The translations under genes and the position numbers were made by a program. From positions 1-64,000 of the forward strand of contig WTBY01000003.1 of NCBI GenBank assembly GCA_013138865.1: 64,000 nucleotides of DNA, written 5' to 3'. This document shows positions 32,356-42,286 of this stretch, in pieces. The notes beneath the pieces were generated by a model. It had not been told where the DNA came from and did no database searches. It saw only the letters and a program-made list of their open reading frames with translations. How positions within the stretch are numbered: the stretch's first letter is position 1; each line of letters opens with the position of its first letter. This stretch comes from Helicobacteraceae bacterium. GTDB lineage: Bacteria; Campylobacterota; Campylobacteria; Campylobacterales; Sulfurimonadaceae.

Positions 32356-34230
32356 ATGTTTATTAGACTTCTATTTATCTTAGCATTAGCTAGCTACTTG
32401 CATGCTACACAAGTGCTAGAACTTAAAAAAGGTTTTCAAGGCTGTGATGCATCAACTAATATATACTATATTAATGATCGAAATAACACTTTCACATCTT
32501 TAGATATTTTAAAAAAAGAAAATTTAAAGCAAGCACCAGAGGGAGGACAATTAGAACCTTCTATTGGTCCTTTTTGGAGTAAGCTATCTCTTAAAAATAT
32601 CTCAAAAGATATTCAAAATATAGTTCTATATAATAAACTACCTGGAATGAATTATATTGATGTATTTGTGTATAAAGATGAAAAATTAATTAACTCATAT
32701 CTTTTAGGAGACTTGAGAAAACAAAATCAAAGAGAGTACCTAAATAGATACTCAATGTTTGAATTAAATTTATTACCAAACGAAGAAGTCACAATAGTAT
32801 CAAAAGCTGATAATTATAATATGAATAATATCTCATGGTTAATACAAACTCCTCAAAAATTCTTAGAAGTAGAATCAACTGTATTAATTTTATTAGGCTC
32901 AGCTGCAGGATTTTTTTTACTTTTTAGCTTTATAAATCTTATTTTCTTTGCAATTTATAAGACTGTAACATATTTAATAATTGCTATGCATACTTTTGTA
33001 TGGTTTTTATATACACTATCTATAAATGGTATTTTGTATCAGCTCGACATTAACTTAAATCTCGATTTTATAACACTCATTTCATGGTTAGTTCCAATGA
33101 TTGGTATCTCTTTACTTCTACTTTTTACTTACTACTTTTTTAATATGAGAGAAAAATACTTAAAAATAGCGTTTATTGTAAAAGTTTTAATTTTCATAAA
33201 TCTTCTTTTAGCTCTAATGAATATTTTGGGATTCTATCTTGATCAAGCGTATCTAAAAGCTACTATATTTGTAGGTTTTTCTGTTGCTATAAGTACTATA
33301 TTTCTTTTTCTTATTGGCTTATACATGAAAGAAGTTGGTTCAAAATACTTTCTTTTGGGTCAACTAGTATTTTTAGTAGCCGTTTTTTTAACCGCTTCAG
33401 GAGTTCTAGGTATCATAACTTACCATGAGTATTATCGATACTTGCTAACAATAGGTATTTCTATTGACATGGTCTTTTTACTTATAGCTCAATATGTTAA
33501 AACAAAATATACTATAGATAAGATAAAAAAAAGTAAAGATATGTTGATTGATCAGTCTCACTTTAGCTCTATTGGTCAGGCTATAGGAAATATAGCACAT
33601 CAATGGAAAGTTCCACTTACTGAAGTTGGCACATCGTTTTTATTAATTGAAACTACAATGCATCATGATAAAGAAAATTTAATCAAAAATCTTACAAATG
33701 AAATACCAAAAATATCTCTTTCACTAGAACATATGAAAAAAACTATTGATGAATTTTTACATTTCTACACTACTAATTCCATTAAAAAACTCTTTTACCT
33801 AAAAGAGGTACTTGATGAAGTAATTCTGATGTTAAAATCAAAAATCATGCTAAACAATACCCATATAGATGTGCAAATAGAAGATAACTTTACCATGAAT
33901 GGACATGAACATATTTTTTCAAATATTATGATGATATTAATCAATAATTCATTGGATGAATTTAAGTATGAAAATAAAAATATTATTACAATAGCTATAG
34001 CTCATTCATCCAACTTTGTTAAAGTAAATTACATAGATAACGCTGGTGGCATAAAAATAGAACCTATTGAAAAAGTGTTTGAATATTTTGTGAGCACTAA
34101 AGGTGAAAATGGCAATGGGATCGGACTTGCAATGGTTAAACTACTTGTTGAAGATAAATTAAATGGTAAAGTAGATGTTAAAAATATAAATGATGGTGTA
34201 GAATTTAACATTTTTATAAAAAAGTTATAG
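32356..34230 (+). CDS. 7TMR-DISM sensor histidine kinase
   Basis: A 624-residue kinase: signal peptide; periplasmic 7TMR-DISMED2-type carbohydrate-binding-like domain (about 25-165); seven membrane helices (about 175-390); dimerisation helix with His415 in 'GNIAHQWKVPL'; ATPase with 'ILINNSLDEF' (N-box), 'YIDNAGGI' (G1) and 'GNGIGLAMVK' (G2). The 'AHQW' H-box is characteristic of Campylobacterota kinases. Its stop is only two bases from the convergent glutaminase stop. Confidence 0.88.
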   Translation: MFIRLLFILALASYLHATQVLELKKGFQGCDASTNIYYINDRNNTFTSLDILKKENLKQAPEGGQLEPSIGPFWSKLSLKNISKDIQNIVLYNKLPGMNYIDVFVYKDEKLINSYLLGDLRKQNQREYLNRYSMFELNLLPNEEVTIVSKADNYNMNNISWLIQTPQKFLEVESTVLILLGSAAGFFLLFSFINLIFFAIYKTVTYLIIAMHTFVWFLYTLSINGILYQLDINLNLDFITLISWLVPMIGISLLLLFTYYFFNMREKYLKIAFIVKVLIFINLLLALMNILGFYLDQAYLKATIFVGFSVAISTIFLFLIGLYMKEVGSKYFLLGQLVFLVAVFLTASGVLGIITYHEYYRYLLTIGISIDMVFLLIAQYVKTKYTIDKIKKSKDMLIDQSHFSSIGQAIGNIAHQWKVPLTEVGTSFLLIETTMHHDKENLIKNLTNEIPKISLSLEHMKKTIDEFLHFYTTNSIKKLFYLKEVLDEVILMLKSKIMLNNTHIDVQIEDNFTMNGHEHIFSNIMMILINNSLDEFKYENKNIITIAIAHSSNFVKVNYIDNAGGIKIEPIEKVFEYFVSTKGENGNGIGLAMVKLLVEDKLNGKVDVKNINDGVEFNIFIKKL

Positions 34231-34232
34231 AC

Positions 34233-35156
34233 TTAAAAAATAGATAAACCACTTTTATTAGTAAACAGTTCTAGTGCTTTAGTTCCAGCTAAAGAGTTTC
34301 CCCAACTATTAAGTCTAGGTGAAAATACACTAATACTTAAAAGCCTTGGAACAATTGCGACTATACCGCCACCAACACCACTTTTTCCTGGTAGTCCTAC
34401 ATGAAAAGCAAAATCACCAGAAGCATCGTAATGACCACAAGTCAACATAACAGCATTAACCCTTTTAGCTTGATGAGGCGAAACATACTTCATATTTGTA
34501 ATAGGATCAACTCCATGATTTGCTAAAAATAGCATAGCACGTGAAAGCTCCTTAGTACTCATCGTGATCGAGCAGTGTTTAAAATAAGTCTCTACAACTT
34601 CTTGAACATCACACTCTAGGTTGTCAAAACTTTTCATCATATTTGCTAGTGCTAAATTTCTAAAACCATGTTCAAGTTCTGAGTGCCAAACTTCTTTGTC
34701 GTAAGTTATACCTTCAGAGCCAGAAATATCTCTAATAAAACTCAAAATTCTATCAAATGTTTCAGCTTTTTCTTTATAGTGTGCAAGCAGAGTGTCAGTT
34801 GTTACGATCGCACCTGCATTTATAAAAGGATTTCTAGGTATTCCATTTTCATATTCTAGTTGAACAAGTGAGTTAAAAGGGTTACCAGAAGGCTCTTTTC
34901 CAACTCTTGTGTAGAGTTTTGAACTAAAAATTTTAAGTGCTTTAGTAAATGTAAAAACTTTTGAGATACTTTGAATAGAGAACTTTTGATCACTTTCGCC
35001 TATACTAAAAGTTCTACCATCAAAAAGAGTTATGCTCATAGCAAACTGATCAGCATCAACCTTAGCTAAAGCAGGAATATAATCAGCAACTTTGCCCTCA
35101 CATAAGAATGGTTCTATCTCTTCTTCAATCTCTTCTAATATTTTCTGGTAGTTCAA
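34233..35156 (-). CDS. glsA: Glutaminase
   Basis: Glutaminase hydrolyses glutamine to glutamate and ammonia in the cytoplasm. The 307-residue protein has the serine-dependent beta-lactamase-like fold, with Ser63 and Lys66 in 'QSISKVF', plus 'EPSGNPFNSLVQLEY', 'RNPFINAGAI' and 'GLPGKSGVGGGI', all hallmark segments. Length is normal. It stands alone, convergent with the 7TM kinase gene and divergent from the His-rich gene. Confidence 0.94.
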   Translation of the reverse strand: MNYQKILEEIEEEIEPFLCEGKVADYIPALAKVDADQFAMSITLFDGRTFSIGESDQKFSIQSISKVFTFTKALKIFSSKLYTRVGKEPSGNPFNSLVQLEYENGIPRNPFINAGAIVTTDTLLAHYKEKAETFDRILSFIRDISGSEGITYDKEVWHSELEHGFRNLALANMMKSFDNLECDVQEVVETYFKHCSITMSTKELSRAMLFLANHGVDPITNMKYVSPHQAKRVNAVMLTCGHYDASGDFAFHVGLPGKSGVGGGIVAIVPRLLSISVFSPRLNSWGNSLAGTKALELFTNKSGLSIF

Positions 35157-35252
35157 AATAACACTCCTCTTTAGTTTATTGAATTATATCACTAATTTAA
35201 GGTTTAATAATGATATAATCTAACTATAAAATATTACGAAGGGTTCAACGAA

Positions 35253-35606
35253 ATGAAAAATTATCTATTACTTTTATTTACTGTTGTACACCTTTTTAAT
35301 GCTAATGTTAGTGCTGCTATAACTATATTTAATTCTAATGAAAACAACCAACAACAGGTACATATTCACTATCATGTGCATGATGGAGTTTTACATCTGC
35401 ATAGACACTCACACTTAGCTAAATCAACTTCGCATAACCATCAACATGTACAACTTCAAACTGTAGCTGTAGATTTTCTACTTGATCTGTATCAAGAAGA
35501 TTGCTCATCTACAGCAGAAACTACACAAAGGTACACAGAAAAATTTTCTTTTATCTGTTCAAGTTCATTAAAAAGCATCTATCGTCCTCCTATAACTCTT
35601 ATTTAG
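35253..35606 (+). CDS. Exported histidine-rich protein
   Basis: A 117-residue protein with a signal peptide (1-20) and an exceptional run of histidines: 11 His between residues 37 and 65, many as alternate residues ('HIHYHVHDG', 'LHLHRHSH'). Two Cys follow near 84 and 102. It should bind transition metals in the periplasm. The gene is 39 bases ahead of an RND metal-efflux set on the same strand, so it may be a metal chaperone or sensor for that pump. No named family is recognised. Confidence 0.65.
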   Translation: MKNYLLLLFTVVHLFNANVSAAITIFNSNENNQQQVHIHYHVHDGVLHLHRHSHLAKSTSHNHQHVQLQTVAVDFLLDLYQEDCSSTAETTQRYTEKFSFICSSSLKSIYRPPITLI

Positions 35607-35645
35607 TATAATTTAAACAATAAATTACCTAAACTAGGAGATCAA

Positions 35646-36842
35646 ATGCGAATAATTATTTTTATATACTTAAGTGCCTTACTTGTAAATGCAACAACAT
35701 TTATGCTTGATGATGCAATCAAAGAGTTAAAAGTTTCACACCCTTTAGCAAAGTCTATCAACTCTTTTGAGAAAGCCTTTAAGGCTCAAAATAGAGCACT
35801 TAGTGCAAGTGACGCCGTTGTGCTTAATGCCGAGGGTGCTCACGCTAGACCTAAATATGATAAAGATGGCTACGAGTACACAGTAGGTTTAGAGAAAAAC
35901 TTTTTAAACCCAACTTATCAAAATGAACTGTTAAAATCGAGTAACTACGAGAGTGACGCACAAATATTGCAGTTAAAACACTCTTTTTTAGCTCTACAAA
36001 ATAGTGTTAAACTGCTTTATCATATAAACTGTCTTGATCGCAAGAGTGAAAAACAGTACAAAAAATCTTTTAAATCTTTCAAGAAGCTATATGTAAAAAA
36101 GCAAAAAGCATATGAGTATGGTGAAGTCTCAAGAAAAGAGCTTCTTCAACTTCAAATAGAGCTACTAAGACTAAAAAGTAAGTACAAATACTACAAAAAA
36201 GAAGAGCAGATCTCAAGAGATGCACTACAAGCAAAATTACTTCTTAACTCGTTTAAAAATGAAACTTCTCAGTGTAATGACCTCTACCCTATTACAAAAG
36301 AGTTAAGTGAAAATAACTCACAAACTAGCCTTCAAGAGCTCTCGTTTCAAAAGAAGATCTTAAGTGCTGATAGTAGCTATAAGCAACATGATACATTTTT
36401 AAATAGTGTGGCTCTCTCAGCCGCATATCAGAGCGAAATAGATACGAAAAGGGTTATTGTGGCACTATCAATACCACTTAACTTTAGTGGGGCACTAAAC
36501 ACTCAAAGCAGATTAGCAGCACTTAACAAAAAAAGTGCCTATGAAGAAGAAGCAAGAGAGTTCAAGCTACAAAGATCAGCTAAAATAGAGCTTCTAAACA
36601 AAAAGTTAGTTCAAGGTTTTGAAGCTACCCAAGCTTTTAGCTCCATGTTAGATAAATATGAAAATGAGCTAATACCACTAATTGAGAAGGGGTATAACTT
36701 AGCGGAGTTTTCTGCTATAGAGTACTTACTCTCCAAACGAGAGTTTATGGAGCTTAAAAAAGAGCAGATACAAAACTACAAAAACTACTACAAAACACTA
36801 TTTGAACTCTACACTACGCTAGAGATAAAGGATCAAAAATGA
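35646..36842 (+). CDS. TolC-like outer-membrane efflux protein
   Basis: A 398-residue exported protein with a short signal peptide and long amphipathic helices. Its layout, N-terminal 'LDDAIKELKVSHP', coiled segments with 'RKELLQLQIELLRLKS' and a repeated second half, is that of outer-membrane factors that form the exit duct of tripartite pumps. It overlaps the membrane-fusion gene by four bases. Sequence identity to CusC/CzcC cannot be judged without alignment. Confidence 0.8.
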   Translation: MRIIIFIYLSALLVNATTFMLDDAIKELKVSHPLAKSINSFEKAFKAQNRALSASDAVVLNAEGAHARPKYDKDGYEYTVGLEKNFLNPTYQNELLKSSNYESDAQILQLKHSFLALQNSVKLLYHINCLDRKSEKQYKKSFKSFKKLYVKKQKAYEYGEVSRKELLQLQIELLRLKSKYKYYKKEEQISRDALQAKLLLNSFKNETSQCNDLYPITKELSENNSQTSLQELSFQKKILSADSSYKQHDTFLNSVALSAAYQSEIDTKRVIVALSIPLNFSGALNTQSRLAALNKKSAYEEEAREFKLQRSAKIELLNKKLVQGFEATQAFSSMLDKYENELIPLIEKGYNLAEFSAIEYLLSKREFMELKKEQIQNYKNYYKTLFELYTTLEIKDQK

Positions 36843-37906
36843 GAAATATATTACTTTTAAAACTACTTTTAACTAGCCTTCTATTTGCAGATATAACACT
36901 AAGTGAACAAGAGCAAAAGAATTGGCAAATAGAGACTCAAAAAGCAGCTATAGTTAAACATGTACCACTTGGTGAGTATATGTTAAGTGTTACAACTCCA
37001 CTAAAACTACTTCACACTCTCTCAGTTCCATATGAAGCTCAAGTAACAGAGCTAAAAAAGGTTAATTTCCAGAGAGTTAAAAAAGGTGAATCACTTGCGC
37101 TTTTAAGTGCTACAGAATGGATCGAAGCACAAAAGCAGGCTATCGCTGATGCTATTAAACTAATGCACAATGAGCGTATAGCTGAGCGAAAAGCAAAGCT
37201 TTGTGAAGATGGCATAATTGCTCTAAAGGAGTGTTTTGCAGCAGACGCAGAAGTTAGAACTGACAAGATCAAGTTATCAGCATCTAAGACACTTCTAAAA
37301 GCTTATGGAGCGAGTGACAACATGATTAATAAACTCTATAAAGATCTAAGTATATTTGCAAATATGAACCTACGCTCACCAGTAGATGGAACAATTATAC
37401 AAGTTAATATTCAACCTGGAAAAAGTATCTCATCTTCAAGTGCACTTTTTGTGATCAAAAAAGATGGCGAAGATTGGCTTCAAAGTGAACTTCCTAACAA
37501 AGTTGCAAGTAGATTAAAAGTTGGTGAAAATATAGTTATAACTATAGATAAGCAAAAAATAGAGTCTAAGATTCTTCACATATCACCAGTTTTAAACCCT
37601 TACAACCAAACAAGAGAGGTAAGCTTTTCTTTGGCACAAAAGTACAAACTAAGATCTGGTCTAAGACAAAGAGCATCAATAAGTGTAAAACATAAGGCTT
37701 TTATGATCGATAAAGATGCAGTTGTTCAAAATGGAAATAGTTCAATAATTTTTTCTAAAAATGGTGATAGCTATAAGGTAGTAAACGTAAACATTATTGC
37801 AGAGAGTAAAAAAGAGTTTTATATAGAGTACAACAGCTCTATTAATGGGCAGATCGCCACTACTTCTACAAGTGTTCTACAAAACCTTTTACAACAAGGA
37901 GAGTAG
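36839..37906 (+). CDS. Membrane-fusion protein of metal RND pump
   Basis: A 355-residue periplasmic adaptor with an N-terminal signal, a lipoyl/barrel-sandwich half ('LSVPYEAQVTELKKVNFQRVKKGE', cut here), a helical hairpin with three Cys, and a second half 'MNLRSPVDGTIIQVNIQPGKSISSS', cut here, typical of HlyD/CusB adaptors. It links the inner-membrane pump to the outer-membrane factor. Its stop is directly followed by the pump gene (one-base spacing). Confidence 0.85.
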   Translation: MRNILLLKLLLTSLLFADITLSEQEQKNWQIETQKAAIVKHVPLGEYMLSVTTPLKLLHTLSVPYEAQVTELKKVNFQRVKKGESLALLSATEWIEAQKQAIADAIKLMHNERIAERKAKLCEDGIIALKECFAADAEVRTDKIKLSASKTLLKAYGASDNMINKLYKDLSIFANMNLRSPVDGTIIQVNIQPGKSISSSSALFVIKKDGEDWLQSELPNKVASRLKVGENIVITIDKQKIESKILHISPVLNPYNQTREVSFSLAQKYKLRSGLRQRASISVKHKAFMIDKDAVVQNGNSSIIFSKNGDSYKVVNVNIIAESKKEFYIEYNSSINGQIATTSTSVLQNLLQQGE

Positions 37907-40900
37907 ATGAATAAGTTAATCTCTTTTGCTCTTTCACAGAGACTTTTTGTCTCTTTGTTAGCTATTGTTATTTTAGGTTTTGGTGTTAGATCGTATAACA
38001 ACCTGCCAGTAGATGCTTTTCCGGACATTGCACCTACTCAAGTAAAAATTATTATGAAATCAAGCGGTATGACACCTGATGAAGTTGAGTCTCGTATAGT
38101 TATACCTGTTGAGATGGGAATGCTCGGTATTGCAAAGCAGACTATGATGCGATCAACTGCAAAGTACGGCATATGTGACATAACTCTTGACTTTGAAGAG
38201 GGGACTGACATATATTGGGCTCGTCAGCAAGTGAGCGAGAGACTAAACAGTATTGTGGGAGACCTTCCTACTAACTTAGAGGGTGGCTTAGCTCCTATTA
38301 GTACACCTCTTAGTGAAATACTTATGTTTACAATAGAGTCAAAAACATTGAACTTAAGCGAAAAGAGAACTCTACTTGATTGGGTTATATCACCTAAAAT
38401 ACGATCTGTAAGTGGTGTAGCAGAGCTAAATGCTTTAGGTGGAAAAGTTAAAACTTACCAAATAACACCAAAGTTTGAAGCTATGAGTGCTTATGGCATT
38501 ACACTAGGTCAGATCATTAACGCACTTGAGAGCAATAACCTAAATGACGGTGCAGGTCGAGTTACTCAAGGTGTCGAAAGTATTCTTGTAAGAAGTGTTG
38601 GAAGAATAGATGATATTTTTGATATTAAGAGTGTAAATGTAGCAAAAATTGATAACAAAGTAATAAGCATAGCAGATATTGCTGATGTATATTTAGGTCA
38701 TTTAACAAGAGCTGGTTTCTCTACAAAAGATGGAAAAGGTGAAGTAGTTCAAGGTATTGTTCTTGGTCTTAAAGGTAGTAACACACAAAGTGTTTTAAAG
38801 AGCGTAAAAGAAGAGCTTAAACAGATAGAGAAGATGTTACCAGAGGGTACAAGTATAAATATATTTTACGATCGCTCAACTCTAGTTACTCTAGCTACAG
38901 ACACAGTTAAAAATGCACTTTTAGAAGCAGGAATTTTAATTATGATAGTTCTGCTCTTAATGCTAGGTAACTTTGCTTCAGCATTTAGTGTTGCACTTAT
39001 TTTACCTTTTGCACTACTTATGAGCTTTATAGCAATGGATTATTTTGGTCTAAGTGCAAACCTTATGAGTTTAGGTGGGCTTGCAATCGCAGTCGGTATT
39101 TTGGTCGATTCTGCTGTTGTAATGGTTGAGCACATAACCTCCAAACTTGGCGATCCTAAGTGTAAAAATGAAAATAAGCTAAATATTATATATAAAGCAT
39201 CAGTTGAGATGGCTCCGTCAATAGTTACTGGAGTTCTGATTATTATAATCGTTTTTATGCCACTTCTTACACTTGAGGGACTTGAAGGTAAACTATTTAA
39301 GCCTGTTGCTTTGAGTATTGTTTTTGCACTATTTAGCTCTCTTATATTAGCACTTACACTTATACCAACTCTTAGCTCATTTATTTTAAGTGTTCGTCCA
39401 GACAAAGAGTCTTGGCTTATAAGTAAACTTTTAGCACTTTATAAACCCTCTTTAGAGTATGCAATAAAACATACTAAAGAGGTTTTTATTGTCGTTATTT
39501 TACTCTTTTTTGGCTCACTTTTTCTAGCTTCAAAAACAGGAAAAGCATTTATGCCGACTATGGATGAGGGGACACTAGTAGCTATGATCGAATCACTCCC
39601 ATCTATAAGTCTTGAAGAGAGCGTAAAACTTAACAATAAAATTCAGACAAAACTTATGAGTGATGTTCCAGAGATCAGCTCAATAGTCGCTCGAACAGGA
39701 ACAGATGAGCTAGGTCTTGATCCTATGAGTCTTAATGATACCGACACATTTTTTATACTCAAACCTATGGATGAGTGGAGAGTGAAGTCAAAAGATTGGG
39801 TAAAGGCTCAAATAAGAGCTTCACTTGACTCTCTTGTAGGTATTGAGTATGTGTTTACACAACCTATAGAGATGCGTGTTTCAGAGATGTTAACAGGTGT
39901 TAGAGGCGATCTCGCCATTGATATATTTGGAAGCGATCAGAGTGAGCTTGAAAGAATCGCCACTCAGATCAAAACTATCTTAGATGGTGTCAAAGGTAGT
40001 AGTGATGTTTACAAAAAGAGTAATGAAGGAGTTGAGTATTTTGAGCTTAGTTTTAACCAAGAAGCACTAGGCTACTACAACTTAAGCGAGAGAGATATCG
40101 CCTCATTTATGAAAGTAATGATCACAGGCATACAAGTAGGAATAGTACAAGAGGGAATGCGTCGTATTAACCTTATGATCAAAGGTAATAGCACCATGCA
40201 AAACTCTCTAGGCTCTTTAGAGAATTTATATTATGTGGTAAAAAATGGTAAAAGTATTCCACTAAGCAACTTTGTTACATTTACTAAAACGAGTGGACCT
40301 GTACAGATAGAGCATGAAAATGGTTATAGAAAAACAGTTGTACAAAGTAATGTAGCAGGTCGTGATTTAGTTGGTTTCGTAGAAGAAGTAAAAGAGCAGA
40401 TTGAGCAAAAAGTAAAAATGCCTGCAGGCTATTATGTTAGCTATGGTGGAGAGTTTGAAAACCAACAAAGAGCTGCAGCAAAACTTATGATCATTATACC
40501 TATTTCACTATTTTTGATCTTTATTTTACTATTTGTCTCATTTAACTCTATAACTCAAGCACTACTAGTACTTATAAATGTTCCGCTAGCACTTATAGGT
40601 GGTTTTGCAGGTCTCTACTTTAGTGGTGAGTACATCTCAGTTCCTGCTTCTGTTGGGTTTATCGCCCTACTAGGGATCGCTGTACTTAATGGAGTTGTAT
40701 TAGTAAACTACTTTAACTACCTTTTAGCAATGGGACATAGCGTTTTAGATGCTGTAAAAAAGGGATCACTCAAAAGGTTTCGTCCAGTTCTTATGACTGC
40801 AACTATCGCCGCTCTTGGACTGTTACCACTTCTTTTTTCAAGTGGACCAGGTTCAGAGATTCAAAAGCCCTTAGCGATCGTAGTTATTAATGGACTTATA

Positions 40901-40969
40901 AGTTCAACACTACTAACTTTAATAGTTTTACCTCTTCTGTACTTGAAGTTTGTAAAGCCAAAAGACTAA
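37907..40969 (+). CDS. Heavy-metal efflux RND transporter (CusA/CzcA family)
   Basis: A 1020-residue inner-membrane proton-driven pump with 12 helices and two large periplasmic loops. The N-terminus ('VDAFPDIAPTQVKI') and 'FMPTMDEGTL' identify the heavy-metal (HME) branch rather than the drug-efflux branch. In helix 4 'AIAVGILVDSAVVMVEH' keeps the last Asp and Glu of the proton relay but has Ala instead of the first Asp of CzcA, as in Cu+/Ag+ pumps; so monovalent metal is more likely, but this is not settled. Third gene of a co-oriented set. Confidence 0.9.
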   Translation: MNKLISFALSQRLFVSLLAIVILGFGVRSYNNLPVDAFPDIAPTQVKIIMKSSGMTPDEVESRIVIPVEMGMLGIAKQTMMRSTAKYGICDITLDFEEGTDIYWARQQVSERLNSIVGDLPTNLEGGLAPISTPLSEILMFTIESKTLNLSEKRTLLDWVISPKIRSVSGVAELNALGGKVKTYQITPKFEAMSAYGITLGQIINALESNNLNDGAGRVTQGVESILVRSVGRIDDIFDIKSVNVAKIDNKVISIADIADVYLGHLTRAGFSTKDGKGEVVQGIVLGLKGSNTQSVLKSVKEELKQIEKMLPEGTSINIFYDRSTLVTLATDTVKNALLEAGILIMIVLLLMLGNFASAFSVALILPFALLMSFIAMDYFGLSANLMSLGGLAIAVGILVDSAVVMVEHITSKLGDPKCKNENKLNIIYKASVEMAPSIVTGVLIIIIVFMPLLTLEGLEGKLFKPVALSIVFALFSSLILALTLIPTLSSFILSVRPDKESWLISKLLALYKPSLEYAIKHTKEVFIVVILLFFGSLFLASKTGKAFMPTMDEGTLVAMIESLPSISLEESVKLNNKIQTKLMSDVPEISSIVARTGTDELGLDPMSLNDTDTFFILKPMDEWRVKSKDWVKAQIRASLDSLVGIEYVFTQPIEMRVSEMLTGVRGDLAIDIFGSDQSELERIATQIKTILDGVKGSSDVYKKSNEGVEYFELSFNQEALGYYNLSERDIASFMKVMITGIQVGIVQEGMRRINLMIKGNSTMQNSLGSLENLYYVVKNGKSIPLSNFVTFTKTSGPVQIEHENGYRKTVVQSNVAGRDLVGFVEEVKEQIEQKVKMPAGYYVSYGGEFENQQRAAAKLMIIIPISLFLIFILLFVSFNSITQALLVLINVPLALIGGFAGLYFSGEYISVPASVGFIALLGIAVLNGVVLVNYFNYLLAMGHSVLDAVKKGSLKRFRPVLMTATIAALGLLPLLFSSGPGSEIQKPLAIVVINGLISSTLLTLIVLPLLYLKFVKPKD

Positions 40970-40986
40970 CTCTTTTTTAGAGTTAG
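40966..40986. terminator. Bidirectional terminator after the RND pump
   Basis: CTAACTCT (40966-40973) pairs perfectly with AGAGTTAG (40979-40986) around five T; A-rich before and T-rich after. It includes the pump stop codon and lies between convergent genes, so it can end both transcripts. Confidence 0.7.
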
Positions 40987-40996
40987 TTTAGAGTCT

Positions 40997-42286
40997 CTAA
41001 GTATTCACTCTTATACAATCTCGTCCATCTTCTTTAGCTTTATATAGTGCAATATCTGCAAGTTCTATTATCTCTTCAATAGTTTCACTATCTGGGACAA
41101 GGGAAGTTACACCAAAACTCATGGTGATCTTACCTATTACATTCTCTTCATATACAAATTCACCATAATCAAGAAGTTTTTTTTGTATATTTTTACATAT
41201 TTTTACACTATCTTCTAGTGTTGTATCATGAAATAACAACACGAACTCTTCTCCACCATATCTAGCTATAAAGTCAATATCTCTTTTTACTACACTCTTT
41301 AAAATTTTTGCAAGTTCTTGTAAAACGAAGTCGCCACTTATATGTCCGTGGTTATCATTAACCAGTTTAAAATGGTCTATATCACACATAACTAAAGAAA
41401 ATAGACTCTTTTGACGTTTTGCAAAGCTTAGACTTTTGTGAGTGTAAGACTCCAAGTGTCTTCTGTTTGGAAGTTGTGTAAGAGGATCGTTTAAAGCTAA
41501 ATGTTCTAACTTCTTATTCGCCTCTTCTAACTCCTGTGTTCTCTCTTTTACTTTCTCTTCAAGCGAAATATTGACCTCTTTTAGCAGTTGCGTATAGTTT
41601 CCTATTTTGATCGACATAGAGAGTATGGCGTTGTGTATTATTCCAACTTCATCTTTACGAGTAGTTGGTGCTAAGTTAAGTCTATTCTCACTTGGATCGT
41701 AGTTTAAAACGCTATCACTTAAAGTTGCTAAATATTTAAACTCTTTTTTTAATATATAGATAAATATTGAGAGTAAAGTAACAATAAGCATTATCATAAA
41801 TATAGTACTAAATATATTTTTTCGTATCATTTTGGAATACTCTTGTGAGTCAAAGTGAATATCGATCTGACCTAGTCTCTCCTGAGTAACAGTGTCAAAA
41901 AGCTCTTTTTTTGCATAGTTAGTCATATAATGTATGTGTTCACCCATCTCTTTACTAGAACTGCTGTAAATAATTTTGTCTTGAGCAGAGGTAACTACTA
42001 GAAGTTTTACATTGCTATTTTGTTCTGCTATATGATCTAAATAATCTCTATTCGATTTATCTAAACCTAATGAAATATTTAGAGATATGATAGGAGCTAT
42101 AGTATTTATTAGAAGTTCATGTTGTGCTTTTTTTGCCTTTTGAAACTCTGTTATAATATTTGTGTATAGTTGGTATCTATCTAAAGATATGACCAAAATA
42201 GTAAAAATTACAATACCTATAATAACTTTGGACTCTATAGTAATTGTTTCATTTATTTTTCTTATAAGAGCTAGTACTTGTCTCAT
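40997..42286 (-). CDS. Membrane GGDEF diguanylate cyclase (YfiN-like role)
   Basis: A 429-residue c-di-GMP synthase: helix 20-40, periplasmic sensor about 42-155, second helix 158-180, linker/HAMP-like region and coiled coil to 262, GGDEF domain with active GGEEF (344-348) and inhibitory-site R335-D-I-D338. The neighbouring upstream gene encodes a YfiR-like periplasmic protein, and YfiR is the known periplasmic repressor of the cyclase YfiN. Part of the sensor region ('NTIAPIISLNISLGLD') is shared with the histidine kinase at 45112. Confidence 0.9.
   Translation of the reverse strand: MRQVLALIRKINETITIESKVIIGIVIFTILVISLDRYQLYTNIITEFQKAKKAQHELLINTIAPIISLNISLGLDKSNRDYLDHIAEQNSNVKLLVVTSAQDKIIYSSSSKEMGEHIHYMTNYAKKELFDTVTQERLGQIDIHFDSQEYSKMIRKNIFSTIFMIMLIVTLLSIFIYILKKEFKYLATLSDSVLNYDPSENRLNLAPTTRKDEVGIIHNAILSMSIKIGNYTQLLKEVNISLEEKVKERTQELEEANKKLEHLALNDPLTQLPNRRHLESYTHKSLSFAKRQKSLFSLVMCDIDHFKLVNDNHGHISGDFVLQELAKILKSVVKRDIDFIARYGGEEFVLLFHDTTLEDSVKICKNIQKKLLDYGEFVYEENVIGKITMSFGVTSLVPDSETIEEIIELADIALYKAKEDGRDCIRVNT

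Noticed and set aside
39040-39405. 121-codon frame opposite the RND pump
   Set aside because: Antisense shadow of a well-supported gene with no protein-like features.
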